Counted from the stretch's first letter, positions 1-7,275 are shown. The stretch is 64,000 nt of DNA from Clostridium sp. SY8519 (GCF_000270305.1 NC_015737.1:62001-126000); one strand, 5' to 3'. Notes: generated by a model from the sequence alone, not told the origin. Program-made: numbers and translations.

Positions 1-60
1 ACAGTTCGGATGCATCGGTGGGGCGTTCTCTCCCGGAAGCTGATACGTTTATCATGTTTA
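1..60 (-). pseudogene. Orphan fragment of a MuF minor-head gene at the window edge
   Basis: Read on the minus strand, bases 1-39 encode LPGENAPPMHPNC, the same zinc-site peptide found in the longer MuF gene at 2305-3283; the DNA matches 2818-2856 with a few changes. Just upstream in that frame are several stops, so the MuF frame is broken here. A good AGGAGG plus ATG (start at 55) reads into the fragment in a different frame, as if another phage gene start had been joined to it. The piece runs off the left edge, so its full extent is unknown. Confidence 0.5.
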
Positions 61-126
61 CCTCCTACGCTGTAGTTAAAACAGGATATTTTTCTTTATG
101 ACATAGCACACCTCCTTATTTTTGGC

Positions 127-157
127 ATAAAAATACCACCAGATCAAGCTGGTGGTT
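127..157 (-). terminator. Rho-independent terminator after the YjcQ remnant
   Basis: Minus strand: an 8-bp stem ACCACCAG/CTGGTGGT (135-142 with 149-156) followed by a T-rich run. It lies about 25 bases beyond the stop of the YjcQ-type gene ending at 180. The same hairpin design is found after the paralogue at 1643-1672. Confidence 0.75.
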
Positions 158-179
158 TCCACATGCTTATAAAGCTTTT

Positions 180-529
180 TTAGATTCCAGGTAAAATACC
201 CTTTACATCTTTCAAAGTTCTTTTTAACTTCTGCATTAAACTGTTATCAAATAAATATTCTACACCGTTAAACGTAATCAACGCATTTTCCAAATTTGAA
301 AACAGAATTCCGTCTTTTGTCGGGGTATATTCAATGCCGGAAATAAATCCCTGGTCGATCATGGTAATCAATATATATATCCCCAGTAGTTTTCTGGAAT
401 CATATATGCATCAGCAGTAAGCCTTACCGCCTCTACTTTTTCTCCGGCTTTCAAGCAATCATACATGTATTTTAATACCTGATAGATAATTACAAACATG
501 TCATTTTTTGCCATTGCGCTGTCCCCCAT
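180..529 (-). pseudogene. YjcQ-family phage protein, split by a dinucleotide frameshift
   Basis: The 5' part starts at 529 (or at 514, behind GGGGG) and reads through ENYWGYIY before a stop. The rest of the family pattern, ITMIDQGFISGIEY...EYLFDNSLMQKL...ILPGI, continues in another frame down to 180. The break lies in a run of five AT units (371-380); with four units the frame would read GYILITMIDQGF without interruption. YjcQ proteins are about 95-110 residues with a winged-helix-like fold and are common beside phage head genes; their function is unknown. One of three paralogues in this window. Confidence 0.7.
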
Positions 530-532
530 TTA

Positions 533-742
533 TTATTTATTTTCACCAAGAGCAACGGATAATGCTAGTATATCGTCGCTTGTGACTGCCTCAGACAATC
601 TCTCTGCAGTATCCATGTAGTTAAGCAGCACTTTCCAATTCTCATCACCAGGCGCATTGGACATCACCCCGCATATGTAATCCGGGTTGTCGTACAGCTG
701 TTTTAGTTTGTCTGCTAATTTTTTTCCGGTTTCAGATAGCAT
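533..742 (-). CDS. Small hypothetical phage protein (69 aa)
   Basis: Starts with ATG behind a GAGAGG ribosome site and ends 3 bases before the next possible start, so it looks translationally linked to the YjcQ remnant that follows. The protein is mostly helical and acidic, with no membrane segment or motif I recognise. It sits in a run of small minus-strand phage accessory genes. Function unknown; the coding call rests on spacing, the ribosome site and the lack of a better frame. Confidence 0.6.
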   Translation of the reverse strand: MLSETGKKLADKLKQLYDNPDYICGVMSNAPGDENWKVLLNYMDTAERLSEAVTSDDILALSVALGENK

Positions 743-773
743 TTATGTACCTCTCACATATCCGTCAATGTCG

Positions 774-1037
774 TCATTTATTTTCGACTTCTGTCAGATA
801 ATTCCGCCCGGTTAATCTGATCCGCACGTTGTCATGAACAATAACGACGCCACCATCTTTTGTAGATACGATGGATATTCCTTTTACATAGCCATCATCT
901 GACACTTCTTCTAATAACGCATCGGCGTAACTTTCTGAGAGCTTATACAGCTGGCAGTCCCGCAGAATATCCTCTTTCGTCGGAGTCTTACCGGATTTCA
1001 AACAAATATCTATATACCGAAGGATTCGGTAAATCAT
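774..1037 (-). CDS. YjcQ-family phage protein (87 aa)
   Basis: Has the family layout: an N-terminal MIYRILRYIDICLKSGK helix, a middle DGYVKGISIV segment and a C-terminal VRIRLTGRNYL strand-helix that matches the other two YjcQ copies. It is a little shorter than usual because the C-terminal helix ending in LPGI is missing, so it may be trimmed. It belongs to the same minus-strand run of small genes downstream of the MuF/toxin gene. The role of YjcQ is not known. Confidence 0.65.
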   Translation of the reverse strand: MIYRILRYIDICLKSGKTPTKEDILRDCQLYKLSESYADALLEEVSDDGYVKGISIVSTKDGGVVIVHDNVRIRLTGRNYLTEVENK

Positions 1038-1064
1038 GACCTACCTATCATTATATGCCATCGC

Positions 1065-1250
1065 TTACCTCTCCTCACCCTCACAGGGTTCAAATCCGAT
1101 GCCGTTGTTGCATTCTTTTACTTCTTTCGGATTCCCTTTCCAAAACCATTCTGAAGGAATGCCTTCAGGAAAAGCGCGACAAACTATCCCCGCGCCTTTT
1201 TTGCAGTCCCCCATATTTTTACAATCAGTACAATCAGAAATAATTACCAT
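1065..1250 (-). CDS. Cysteine-rich small protein (61 aa), possible immunity partner
   Basis: Seven cysteines spread through the chain suggest a metal-binding fold; the segment CRAFPEGIP followed by GIGFEP recalls a family of small phage-encoded proteins found near minor-head genes. Its ATG overlaps the stop of the toxin-like fragment at 1244 (ATGGTAA), the tight coupling usual for toxin and immunity genes. I do not know a proven function. Calling it an immunity protein is inference from position only. Confidence 0.55.
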   Translation of the reverse strand: MVIISDCTDCKNMGDCKKGAGIVCRAFPEGIPSEWFWKGNPKEVKECNNGIGFEPCEGEER

Positions 1251-1541
1251 CGTACATACTCCTCTATCAGGTCTTTGATTTCTTTCGGGACGACTCCACC
1301 ATTTCTAAGAGCCACAACCCCCTCTGCAATAGTTTCCGCGCCATCTCGCAACGAATCATTGTAATCAGAAACCCCAGGTACATATCTATTACGAACCTCG
1401 CGTTCTTTTTGGAGAAAATCATTCCATGTCTTACATGACTCGAACGTCTTGAAATGGGCGGTCTCATGAAGAATCAGGTCATCCATATTTCGGCTCGCAA
1501 GCACTCCCGTTTTGTAGTTTTTATTATAAATCCTTTTGTTG
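1244..1541 (-). pseudogene. Orphan C-terminal toxin fragment with an HExxH-like site
   Basis: The frame reads YNKNYKTGVLASRNM, then LILHETAHFKTF, and ends at EEYVRW. The HETAH motif resembles the zinc site of metallopeptidase-like toxin tips attached to MuF or LXG proteins. There is no delivery domain in front and no clear ribosome site; the frame can open with GTG at 1504 but continues upstream without a start. Best read as a displaced C-terminal tip. The peptidase idea rests on the motif alone. Confidence 0.5.
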
Positions 1542-1616
1542 AACCTTCAAGATTTTTTTGATGGGCTTATCTGTCTGATAGGCGTCAATGACTACTGGTT
1601 TCTTTCGGTATTTCAT
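1524..1616 (-). pseudogene. 5' fragment of a short phage gene (MKYRKKPVVI type)
   Basis: Starts at an ATG overlapping the previous stop (ATGA) behind GAGGAGGC. The first residues, MKYRKKPVVIDAYQTDKPI, are those of a widespread small phage protein, but the frame stops after 30 codons where the toxin-like fragment begins. The gene seems to have been cut by the same rearrangement that left the HETAH fragment. Confidence 0.55.
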
Positions 1617-2083
1617 CTGTCTGCCTCCTCATTTTTTCGCATAAAAATACCACCAGCATAAGCTGGTGGTATGTATATAAACTTATATGCAGACTTAATA
1701 GACGGCGTTAATATCGAGATACCCGGCAGGATATCTTTAGCAATTTTTAACGCTTCAACTACCTTTTTCATCATGGAATTTTCCATCAAAAACTCAATGC
1801 TGCATTCCGTGATTCCGATATCATCTAATGATATTACCGCACGTCCCGTCTTTATATTCATGTATTTAAACCCTTTGATTCGTCCGCTATCCACTTGATT
1901 GCACATAATGTCCAGCCAATAGCTTTCATCAATATGAAACCGCTCAGGGCTGATATGAGCAAGCTGAACTTTCTCTCCTGCCCTTGCCGCAGCATATAGC
2001 TCTGTTAAAATTGCATACACAATTCGGAAATAATTATCTTTTGCTATCGCATAACCTCCGGGTTTCGGATTCATTAGTACCAC
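1613..2083 (-). CDS. YjcQ-family phage protein with a read-through tail (156 aa)
   Basis: Residues from about 17 to 122 are a normal YjcQ protein (YFRIVYAILTELY, SGRIKGFKYM, EFLMENSMMKKV) that should end near ILPGI, as the copy at 180 does. Here the frame continues another 34 residues and reads through the gene's own terminator hairpin, giving the odd peptide IPPAYAGGIF. The tail is therefore unlikely to be functional and a lost stop codon is the simple explanation. Start at 2083 or a few codons later (MNPKPGG). It follows the probable immunity gene at 2074-2301 with a short overlap. Confidence 0.7.
   Translation of the reverse strand: MVLMNPKPGGYAIAKDNYFRIVYAILTELYAAARAGEKVQLAHISPERFHIDESYWLDIMCNQVDSGRIKGFKYMNIKTGRAVISLDDIGITECSIEFLMENSMMKKVVEALKIAKDILPGISILTPSIKSAYKFIYIPPAYAGGIFMRKNEEADR
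1643..1672 (-). terminator. Terminator hairpin inside the extended YjcQ frame
   Basis: An 11-bp perfect stem (1647-1657 with 1662-1672, core ACCACCAGC/GCTGGTGGT) with a 4-base loop and a T-rich run on the minus strand. It is nearly the same as the one at 127-157. The YjcQ frame now passes through it. Confidence 0.7.
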
Positions 2084-2301
2084 GCTACCATTCCCGAGTC
2101 TTCGTTTCTATCAATTCCGGAAAAAGCGTGCCCTAAATACCAGCCAAAATCATCATCTTTTGCCCTCTGAATGGTCTCGCGGCCCCCGTCATTTAAAAAA
2201 GCAATTATCCCCGGATTTTTCATATCTCCTTCTGGATAATACATGTATATAGTCTTGTCTGCATTACGGGCAACTAATTTATATTTTAGCATATAGTTCA
2301 C
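2074..2301 (-). CDS. Probable immunity protein for the MuF-linked toxin (75 aa)
   Basis: Begins 3 bases after the stop of the toxin gene ending at 2305, so the two are coupled. The protein is a small single domain, MLKYKLVARNAD...IYMYYPEGD..., ending in GMVAWY. A second protein in this window, at 6570-6815, has the same architecture and ends in MVYMWY, and it too lies directly behind a fragment of the same toxin domain. That repeated pairing is the main evidence for an immunity role. No enzyme motif is seen. Confidence 0.65.
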   Translation of the reverse strand: MNYMLKYKLVARNADKTIYMYYPEGDMKNPGIIAFLNDGGRETIQRAKDDDFGWYLGHAFSGIDRNEDSGMVAWY

Positions 2302-2304
2302 CTT

Positions 2305-3283
2305 CTATGCGTCATGTGTTTTCAAATACTCTTGCAACTCTTTCGCATAATTGAACTTCTTCTGGGCTTTATTATGCGCCATTTCATATTTAACTTCAAG
2401 ACTCTCACCCATAATTTTTCCTTCTTCCAATTCGTGATACAGCATGGTAAGATCATGCGCTTGAATATTTTTGCCTTCTCTAACTCGTATCCACGAATGC
2501 GCCATGTAGTAGTCAGGATCGAATTTTGATACTTTTGTACCATTTGATAACAAATGCTTTCGGACAAACATATGATCATATATTCTGCTAACTTCATCGA
2601 TTGATAAGCCACTATTCTTTGAAACCGCTCTGATTTCAAAACTCTTCTTTCGATTCGTAATTTCAGTATATAAATCTCTGCCTATTTTTTCTCTTTTACG
2701 ATAATCTGGATCGTTTTTATCGTTATAAGCACCATATACACCCCCGGACGATTTTATCTCATTATCCTTCAACCACTCCACACTGCTACAATCCATGTAG
2801 GCGGATGTGCTGCAGTGACAGTTCGGATGCATCGGCGGGGCGTTTTCACCCGGAAGCATGTCCGCCATCTTAAAGTGCTGACCGTCCAGCGCCCGGCAGA
2901 CGGGGCAGGCATCACCAAAACCACAGGTGATATAAGTGTATTCTGTAACGCCCGCGTTATCGTAGGACTGCATCTGTGCGTCTATCTGCACCCGGGCAAG
3001 CTCTGTACGCATTAAGCGCAGCGCCTGGTACTGCGAGACGTCCCAGGTCTTTCTAAGGTCTCTGGCCAGCACTGTCGGATGCTTGCCTTGGATCAGACCA
3101 ATCTCTAACTGTTTGGCAAAATCTGCTTTTAGCAAGGTATGATTCTGCCAGATTCTATCTGAGAACGTAGCATTGTGGAAAGATGCGTTCACAATCTGCT
3201 TTGCCGCCTGTGCCTCGTCACTGATACTGTCCCCAAAGATTCCGGCCTGGCGTTTTAGTTCCTCCTGTTCTACTTCTTACTAC
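2305..3283 (-). CDS. MuF-domain minor head protein with C-terminal toxin domain, N-terminus missing
   Basis: The visible frame starts at GTG 3192 but stays open upstream to a stop near 3284 (EVEQEELKRQAGIFGDSIS), with no ATG, so the N-terminal part of the minor head protein has been lost. Residues 1-140 are the C-terminal MuF core: RTELARVQ, then CPVCRALDGQ and HPNCHC, the usual zinc-binding cysteine/histidine set. Residues about 165-295 form a separate tip (RDLYTEI..., FDPDYYMAHSWIRVREGK, LYHELEEGKIM, AHNKAQKKFNYA). I recognise this tip as a toxin-type domain also seen on LXG proteins; its activity is not known to me. MuF polymorphic toxins are a known phage and island family. Immunity candidate immediately downstream. 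Confidence 0.7.
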
Positions 3284-3286
3284 TGT

Positions 3287-3922
3287 TTACAGCTTTACAC
3301 CGGCGGCCGCTGCCATTGCGCGGGCCTGCTCCGGATTCTCACGCAGCATCTTTCCCTGCTCCGTCAGGTTCCTTGTTTCTTTGGCAAACGGGTTCCGGAC
3401 ACCTGCGCCGCCGTTTCCGCCGTTTGGATGGTACGCCGGTTTGTTCGGCTCTGTCTGGAACAGATGTGCCATAGCGGCATCCTTGCGGTATGGTGCAAGC
3501 ATCTCATCCAGCCCGATCGGGTGGTTCTCCGCATCGAAGTTGAAATGCTCCAGGCCGCCCGCCTTATAAATCAGGTAATCCGCGTCAAGCACCCCTTTGC
3601 CCTTTAAGGCATCCTTCAGTTCATAGGCCTTTGCCGCGTTCCGGCTGTCTTCCTGCTGCTGTTTCAGTGTCTCCTGCAGCGTCTGGATGGTTGTCTGCAG
3701 CTCCTCATTGTCCTGGTTGTTCTTCTTTAAGTCATTGACGGTTTTGGTCAGGGTGCTGACCTGACCGCTTAAGCTGTCTTTCTCTTCCTTCAGTTTATGG
3801 TAACGGAGGTCAATGTTTTCCTCCGCTGAAAGGAAGATGCCATTCTCCTGCATGCCGGAAGTGATTGCGCTGATCTGCTCCTCGGTCAGCTGGATGGACT
3901 GCACTAGTTCTTCAAAGTTCAT
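3287..3922 (-). CDS. Phage minor structural protein GP20 (scaffold), 211 aa
   Basis: Classic GP20 layout: a short N-terminal region with a run of heptads, a long coiled coil (about residues 40-100, KLKEEKDSLSGQVSTLTKTV), then DADYLIYKAG and a C-terminal tail rich in N/G. GP20 proteins act as internal scaffolds during capsid assembly. ATG at 3922 has a GGAGGAGAAACAT ribosome site. In intact phages the scaffold gene normally follows the MuF gene; here the order is reversed, which together with the truncated MuF gene shows rearrangement. No capsid or portal gene is present in the window. Confidence 0.85.
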   Translation of the reverse strand: MNFEELVQSIQLTEEQISAITSGMQENGIFLSAEENIDLRYHKLKEEKDSLSGQVSTLTKTVNDLKKNNQDNEELQTTIQTLQETLKQQQEDSRNAAKAYELKDALKGKGVLDADYLIYKAGGLEHFNFDAENHPIGLDEMLAPYRKDAAMAHLFQTEPNKPAYHPNGGNGGAGVRNPFAKETRNLTEQGKMLRENPEQARAMAAAAGVKL

Positions 3923-4251
3923 ATGTTTCTCCTCCTACGATGTTTATACGGGTATCGCACCCGGTTGGATTCTGCGCTTTTACGTCACCGCCTGACGAAA
4001 AAATATATAAAAAAAGAACCGGCCGTTTCTGGCCAGCTCCTTCCTTATCTCGGTTTGGTTTCTTATGTATGTGTATATCAGTTTATATACATCTATCTTT
4101 TCAATCTAAAATTCTAACATTCTTGATTTTCTTATATGCGCCAAGACAGGCTTCTTTCTTATCGCCGTTATAAGTAGTGTCTGTTCCATAAGATAAAGAA
4201 AACCTGAGCATCTGCCAATTCTGCAGTTGCTCAGGCTGTAAATAAAAGCAA
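3923..4251. other. Intergenic stretch between the prophage remnant and the island end
   Basis: No complete gene is visible. On the minus strand there is a terminator at about 4008-4036 (stem CTGGCC/GGCCGG, then TTCTTTTTTT). An open frame read from about 4245 to 4110 (QPEQLQNWQMLRFSLSYGTD...KNVRILD) looks like the end of a lost gene. A hairpin CCTGAGCA/TGCTCAGG (4203-4235) followed by TTTTCTTT on the minus strand lies just past the tRNA-Lys fragment and may be the original terminator of that tRNA. Confidence 0.45.
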
Positions 4252-4293
4252 TGAGGCATCGGGGATTCGAACCCCGGACAACTTGATTAAAAG
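4252..4293 (-). repeat. Distal attachment site: 42-bp copy of the tRNA-Lys 3' half
   Basis: These 42 bases are identical to 30564-30605, covering the tRNA-Lys 3' end, T arm and variable region up to the anticodon loop. The match stops sharply on both sides. This is what integration into the 3' end of a tRNA gene leaves at the far end of an element. With the integrase remnant next to the intact tRNA, it defines an island of about 26.3 kb. Confidence 0.9.
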
Positions 4294-4375
4294 CCTATGT
4301 CAGATGCCTTTATTTTCAACACTTACAGAACTTTTTCTGCATAGGTTTCCGCACATATAAGAAAATAGGTTCATC

Positions 4376-4582
4376 CTATTCCTTTGTTTTTTCTACGCTG
4401 GAAATGAACTGTTCCATCAGCTGAGAAATGGTTGCAACCTGCCCTACTCCCTTGCGCTCGCATGCTTCTTTAAAGCGCTCAGCGATATCACCCTTCAGTT
4501 TGAAAGTCTTTACCTTATATCCGGCCTTTTTCTGGTAACGATCCACTCGTACTGTATTGCTGTTTGGATTACCTTTTGGCAT
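4376..4582 (-). CDS. Ribbon-helix-helix-like small DNA-binding protein (68 aa)
   Basis: MPKGNPNSNTVRVDRYQKKA is followed by KTFKLKGDIAERFKEACER and a C-terminal helix ISQLMEQFISSVEK. This basic start, strand and two-helix pattern is the family seen on plasmids, conjugative elements and phages of Firmicutes, probably a small repressor or copy-control protein. Ribosome site AAAGGAAATAAAC precedes ATG 4582. It is the first gene inside the island end. Confidence 0.7.
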   Translation of the reverse strand: MPKGNPNSNTVRVDRYQKKAGYKVKTFKLKGDIAERFKEACERKGVGQVATISQLMEQFISSVEKTKE

Positions 4583-4670
4583 GTTTATTTCCTTTCTTTT
4601 TGAGTGCTAATGCAAAACATAATTTTGCAATTCCAATACAGATAAAAAAGATTGCTAATTTCTCTAACAT
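4569..4670 (-). CDS. Possible very short membrane peptide (33 aa)
   Basis: MLEKLAIFFICIGIAKLCFALALKKK... has one hydrophobic stretch with a basic tail and overlaps the start of the ribbon-helix-helix gene by 14 bases. The ribosome site is weak (TGAAGTAAAT). It could be a leader or a small toxin-like peptide, or chance. Function unknown. Confidence 0.3.
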   Translation of the reverse strand: MLEKLAIFFICIGIAKLCFALALKKKGNKHAKR

Positions 4671-4731
4671 ATTTACTTCAATGAATGATTGTGGTATATT
4701 CTGACTAGGAGAAGGGCTTGCGCCCCTCTTC

Positions 4732-4844
4732 CTATGTTAACTTATCGATAAGTAATAGGATAAGTCCAACTATTAAGTCCGATATCGCTGAGATTATGAC
4801 GGTTTTCCAGTCGATATCGGACTTCTTATTTTTTTATCATTCAT
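4732..4844 (-). pseudogene. Small hydrophobic (holin-like / type I toxin-like) protein with a frameshift
   Basis: ATG 4844 follows AAGGTAATAAG and begins MNDKK. The body, KKSDIDWKTVIISAISDL then IVGLILLLIDKLT, is in another frame and has no start of its own after an upstream TAA. A run of seven A (4829-4835 as T on the plus strand) separates them; eight A would give one frame of 37 residues. This DIDWKTV...DLIVG pattern is a frequent tiny membrane protein of Firmicutes mobile elements. A 13-bp inverted repeat spans the middle of the gene. Confidence 0.6.
4777..4826. repeat. 13-bp inverted repeat inside the hydrophobic ORF
   Basis: AAGTCCGATATCG is mirrored by CGATATCGGACTT, with about 24 bases between. 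The arms cover the start of the hydrophobic frame on the minus strand and could fold in RNA and hide the start, as in type I toxin messages. The folding role is inference. Confidence 0.6.
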
Positions 4845-4929
4845 CTTATTACCTTGTATGATGTAGTCAGAAGCAGATACACCATATTTCCTTTCGTTTT
4901 ATATCGTGGTTCAATACAACTCAAATACT

Positions 4930-5122
4930 GTGGACAATTGATTTTTCCCTGTAGCTTGACTACTTAATGGAGTGTATTGCCGCTACCTTTATCTGAATTG
5001 TTTATAGCTGGATGCGCCGGTGGCTGCTCAGCAGTCCGAGAGTTCTTATTTCAATCAAGTCTACGATGATAATCGTTGGTGGATATCACGGTATCAATAC
5101 TTGAAAGGGAGGTATACACCTC
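4930..5122 (+). ncRNA. Candidate bridge-RNA region upstream of the IS110 transposase
   Basis: IS110 elements of the IS110 group encode a structured bridge RNA in the non-coding left end that pairs with donor and target DNA. This gene-free stretch lies in the right place and has hairpin potential, for example GGTGGCTGCTCAGCAGTCC and TACGATGATAATCGTTGG. I cannot define the RNA ends or guide loops by eye. Confidence 0.35.
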
Positions 5123-6430
5123 ATGATCTATGTTGGCATTGACGTTGCCAAACTTAACCACTTTGCCTCTGCCATATCTTCAGATGGCGAAGAACTCATC
5201 AAGCCGTTTAAATTCACAAATGACGCTGATGGCTTCCAATTGCTGTCCTCTCATCTGGATTTCCTTCCGGATGACAGCTTCATCATCGGTCTTGAGTCAA
5301 CGGCCCACTACGGCGACAACCTTGTTCATTACCTTGTTAATAACGGTCATAAGGTCTGTGTCATCAACCCGATCCAGACCTCGACCCTCCGGAAGAACAA
5401 CATCCGGAAGACCAAAACGGATAAGGTTGACACTTACATCATTGCGAAAGCTCTTATGTTGCAGCAGTCTCATCGGTTCGTTACGATTGATGACATCAAC
5501 CTGATGGACCTGAAGGCTCTTGGCCGCTTCCGCCAGAAGTCACTCAAACAGCGCACCCGGCTGAAGATCCAGCTGAAAGCCTATGTGGATGAGACCTTCC
5601 CGGAATTGCAGTACTTCTTCAAATCCGGGCTGCATCAAAAAGCTGTGTACGCACTGTTGAAGGAAGCCCCTTCCGCTAAGGATGTTGCTTCCATGCACCT
5701 GACCCATCTGACTCATCTCCTTGAGGTTGCTTCCCACGGCCACTTTAAGAAGGAGACAGCCAGTCAGTTAAGAGTTCTGGCACGGAAGTCTGTCGGTTCC
5801 CCTGACAGTGCTTTATCTATCCAGGTAGTCCACGCCATAGAGCAGATGGAACTCCTTGATAGCCAGATCGGCCACGTTGAAGCTGAGATGACAGATATCG
5901 TGAAGTATCTCGATTCTGTGATCATGACCATTCCCGGCATTGGTTACATCAACGGCGGGATGATCCTCGGAGAAATCGGCGACATTCGTCGTTTTCCCGG
6001 ACCTAAGCAGCTACTTGCATTCGCAGGTCTGGATCCGTCTGTTTATCAGTCAGGCAACTTCCAGGCCAAGCGTACCAGGATGTCAAAGCGGGGATCTAAA
6101 GTCCTTCGCTATGCTCTGATGCATGCTGCACACAACGTGGTTAAGAACAACTCCACCTTCAAGGCTTATTACGATGCCAAGATGGCGGAAGGCCGGACTC
6201 ATTACAATGCCCTTGGGCACTGTGCCGACAAACTCGTCAGAATCATCTACAAGATGCTCACTGACAAGGTTGAATTTAATCTCGCTTAAGCGGGATCGGA
6301 TATCCACAATCGATAGATTTTGAAAAAGCACCTGTAGGGAGCTTTATTAAAGTTACCCTTTTTTGCCTACGATAGCGGATAGAAATTTCCGGTAAAATCT
6401 TTCTCAATTCATACTTGACTTTTCATAGCT
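5003..6430 (+). mobile_element. IS110-family insertion sequence (ends approximate)
   Basis: A single DEDD transposase gene with a non-coding stretch before it, the organisation of IS110 elements, which lack long terminal inverted repeats. The exact ends are not visible. The similar strings TTTATAGCTGG (about 5003) and TTCATAGCTGG (about 6424) may mark the two junctions, giving about 1.42 kb, which is usual for the family. The element lies between toxin remnants and the ribbon-helix-helix gene, so it has probably interrupted an accessory array. Confidence 0.7.
5123..6289 (+). CDS. IS110-family transposase (388 aa)
   Basis: N-terminal RuvC-like DEDD domain: [10 protein letters not shown] carries the first Asp, [12 protein letters not shown] the Glu, and [14 protein letters not shown] the paired Asp residues. 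The C-terminal Tnp20 domain has [29 protein letters not shown], and the serine-bearing [14 protein letters not shown]. Length is normal and no break is seen, so it may be active. ATG 5123 follows GGGAGG. The family moves DNA by an RNA-guided recombination using the bridge RNA. Confidence 0.95.
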   Translation: MIYVGIDVAKLNHFASAISSDGEELIKPFKFTNDADGFQLLSSHLDFLPDDSFIIGLESTAHYGDNLVHYLVNNGHKVCVINPIQTSTLRKNNIRKTKTDKVDTYIIAKALMLQQSHRFVTIDDINLMDLKALGRFRQKSLKQRTRLKIQLKAYVDETFPELQYFFKSGLHQKAVYALLKEAPSAKDVASMHLTHLTHLLEVASHGHFKKETASQLRVLARKSVGSPDSALSIQVVHAIEQMELLDSQIGHVEAEMTDIVKYLDSVIMTIPGIGYINGGMILGEIGDIRRFPGPKQLLAFAGLDPSVYQSGNFQAKRTRMSKRGSKVLRYALMHAAHNVVKNNSTFKAYYDAKMAEGRTHYNALGHCADKLVRIIYKMLTDKVEFNLA

Positions 6431-6508
6431 GGTCTCTTCTGTCATTTTGCTGATCTCTTCGCCAAGCTTATCGACATTTAATCTATCATCGCAAATATAA
6501 TCATCCAT
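6404..6508 (-). CDS. Short ORF next to the IS110 right end (34 aa), likely truncated
   Basis: MDDYICDDRLNVDKLGEEISKMTEE... starts behind AAGGTGTGCT and ends inside or next to the presumed right end of the IS. The acidic helical sequence looks like the start of a real protein, so the element may have cut this gene. Not recognised. Confidence 0.35.
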   Translation of the reverse strand: MDDYICDDRLNVDKLGEEISKMTEETSYEKSSMN

Positions 6509-6569
6509 AGCACACCTTAAAGCACTCTAAATACAAAATTGAACTTTTTCGCCAATTCTTCCATTGCAT

Positions 6570-6815
6570 TTAATACCACATATAAACCATGTGGTCAGGA
6601 AATGTATTGTATTCTACCATTTGCCGTAATAACTGTATGATTCTCCCAAATCCATAAGCGGCATTATACTTTTCATCCTGCGCATTATATCTTACAGATT
6701 CATAACTGTCAGTTTCAATATTGTACCGAAAACTACCAACGTCTTTTTTGTCCTCGTAACAGTAATTGCCTACAATTAAATTATCTATTTTTTTTACGTT
6801 TAGTAAGCGAATCAT
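6570..6815 (-). CDS. Probable immunity protein, second copy of the ...MWY type (81 aa)
   Basis: Small protein with strands VGNYCYEDKKDVGSFRY and a helix FGRIIQLLRQMVEY, ending MVYMWY. The layout and last residues match the immunity candidate at 2074-2301. It starts inside the end of the toxin fragment at 6781-6950, overlapping it by about 35 bases, the coupling expected for toxin and immunity genes. The toxin fragment shares the C-terminal pattern of the toxin at 2305-3283, so both immunity candidates accompany the same toxin domain. Confidence 0.65.
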   Translation of the reverse strand: MIRLLNVKKIDNLIVGNYCYEDKKDVGSFRYNIETDSYESVRYNAQDEKYNAAYGFGRIIQLLRQMVEYNTFPDHMVYMWY

Positions 6816-6950
6816 AGTATGCTTCAGACTCCTTGGAATAATTATATTCAGCGCTCGCTATTTCATGCGCTTTCGTATGGTCAATGCCAGGATTTTCCCT
6901 TTTTATCTTCATTTCAAGCATTTCATCTCTAAATATATTTAAGCTGGCAA
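6781..6950 (-). pseudogene. Orphan C-terminal end of the same toxin domain as the MuF toxin
   Basis: The frame reads KIASLNIFRDEMLEMKIKRE, then DHTKAHEIASAEYNYSKESE and ends at KRKKNR. It aligns by pattern with the last 50 residues of the toxin at 2305-3283 (LYHELEEGKIM..., MAHNKAQKKFNYAKELQEYL). There is no start codon or delivery domain; the frame arises inside the end of the gene before it. This is the leftover tip expected when toxin modules are swapped. Confidence 0.6.
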
Positions 6951-7232
6951 TTTTGTTAATTCAGTATCTGGATTAACATACACATTCCCATCTTTCATAT
7001 TTACAATTACAGATACATAATAATCAAAAGGCGTTTCCTTTATACTAATCTTATTTTCTTTTTTGCTTGTGTCTACAGGGCTAAATAAGAGCGTATATTC
7101 CAATATAGAATTTTCCATGTCAAAAAATCTACTTGAACTGAAATCCGATTTATGTGCATTCACAAAATCTTCTCCAAACATTTGAACACATTTTTCTCGT
7201 GCGATTCTCACGCAGACATCTTTCGTTAACAT
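6939..7232 (-). CDS. Probable immunity protein for the HEFALF/HSH toxin (97 aa)
   Basis: I place the start at ATG 7232, behind AGCGGAGATGTATCT and just after the toxin stop, although the frame is open further upstream. The protein begins MLTKDVCVRIAREKCVQMFGEDF and has a C-terminal strand pair with FDYYVSVIVNMKDGNVYV, a shape common in small immunity proteins. It lies directly behind the toxin domain at 7276-7565. Not named; the role is inferred from position. Confidence 0.55.
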   Translation of the reverse strand: MLTKDVCVRIAREKCVQMFGEDFVNAHKSDFSSSRFFDMENSILEYTLLFSPVDTSKKENKISIKETPFDYYVSVIVNMKDGNVYVNPDTELTKLPA

Positions 7233-7275
7233 AGATACATCTCCGCTTAAATGATAGCAAGTTTTATTATTTTTA

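Noticed and set aside
4252..4293. A second functional tRNA-Lys gene
   Set aside because: Only the 3' half is present; the 5' acceptor and D arm are missing, so it is an attachment-site remnant.
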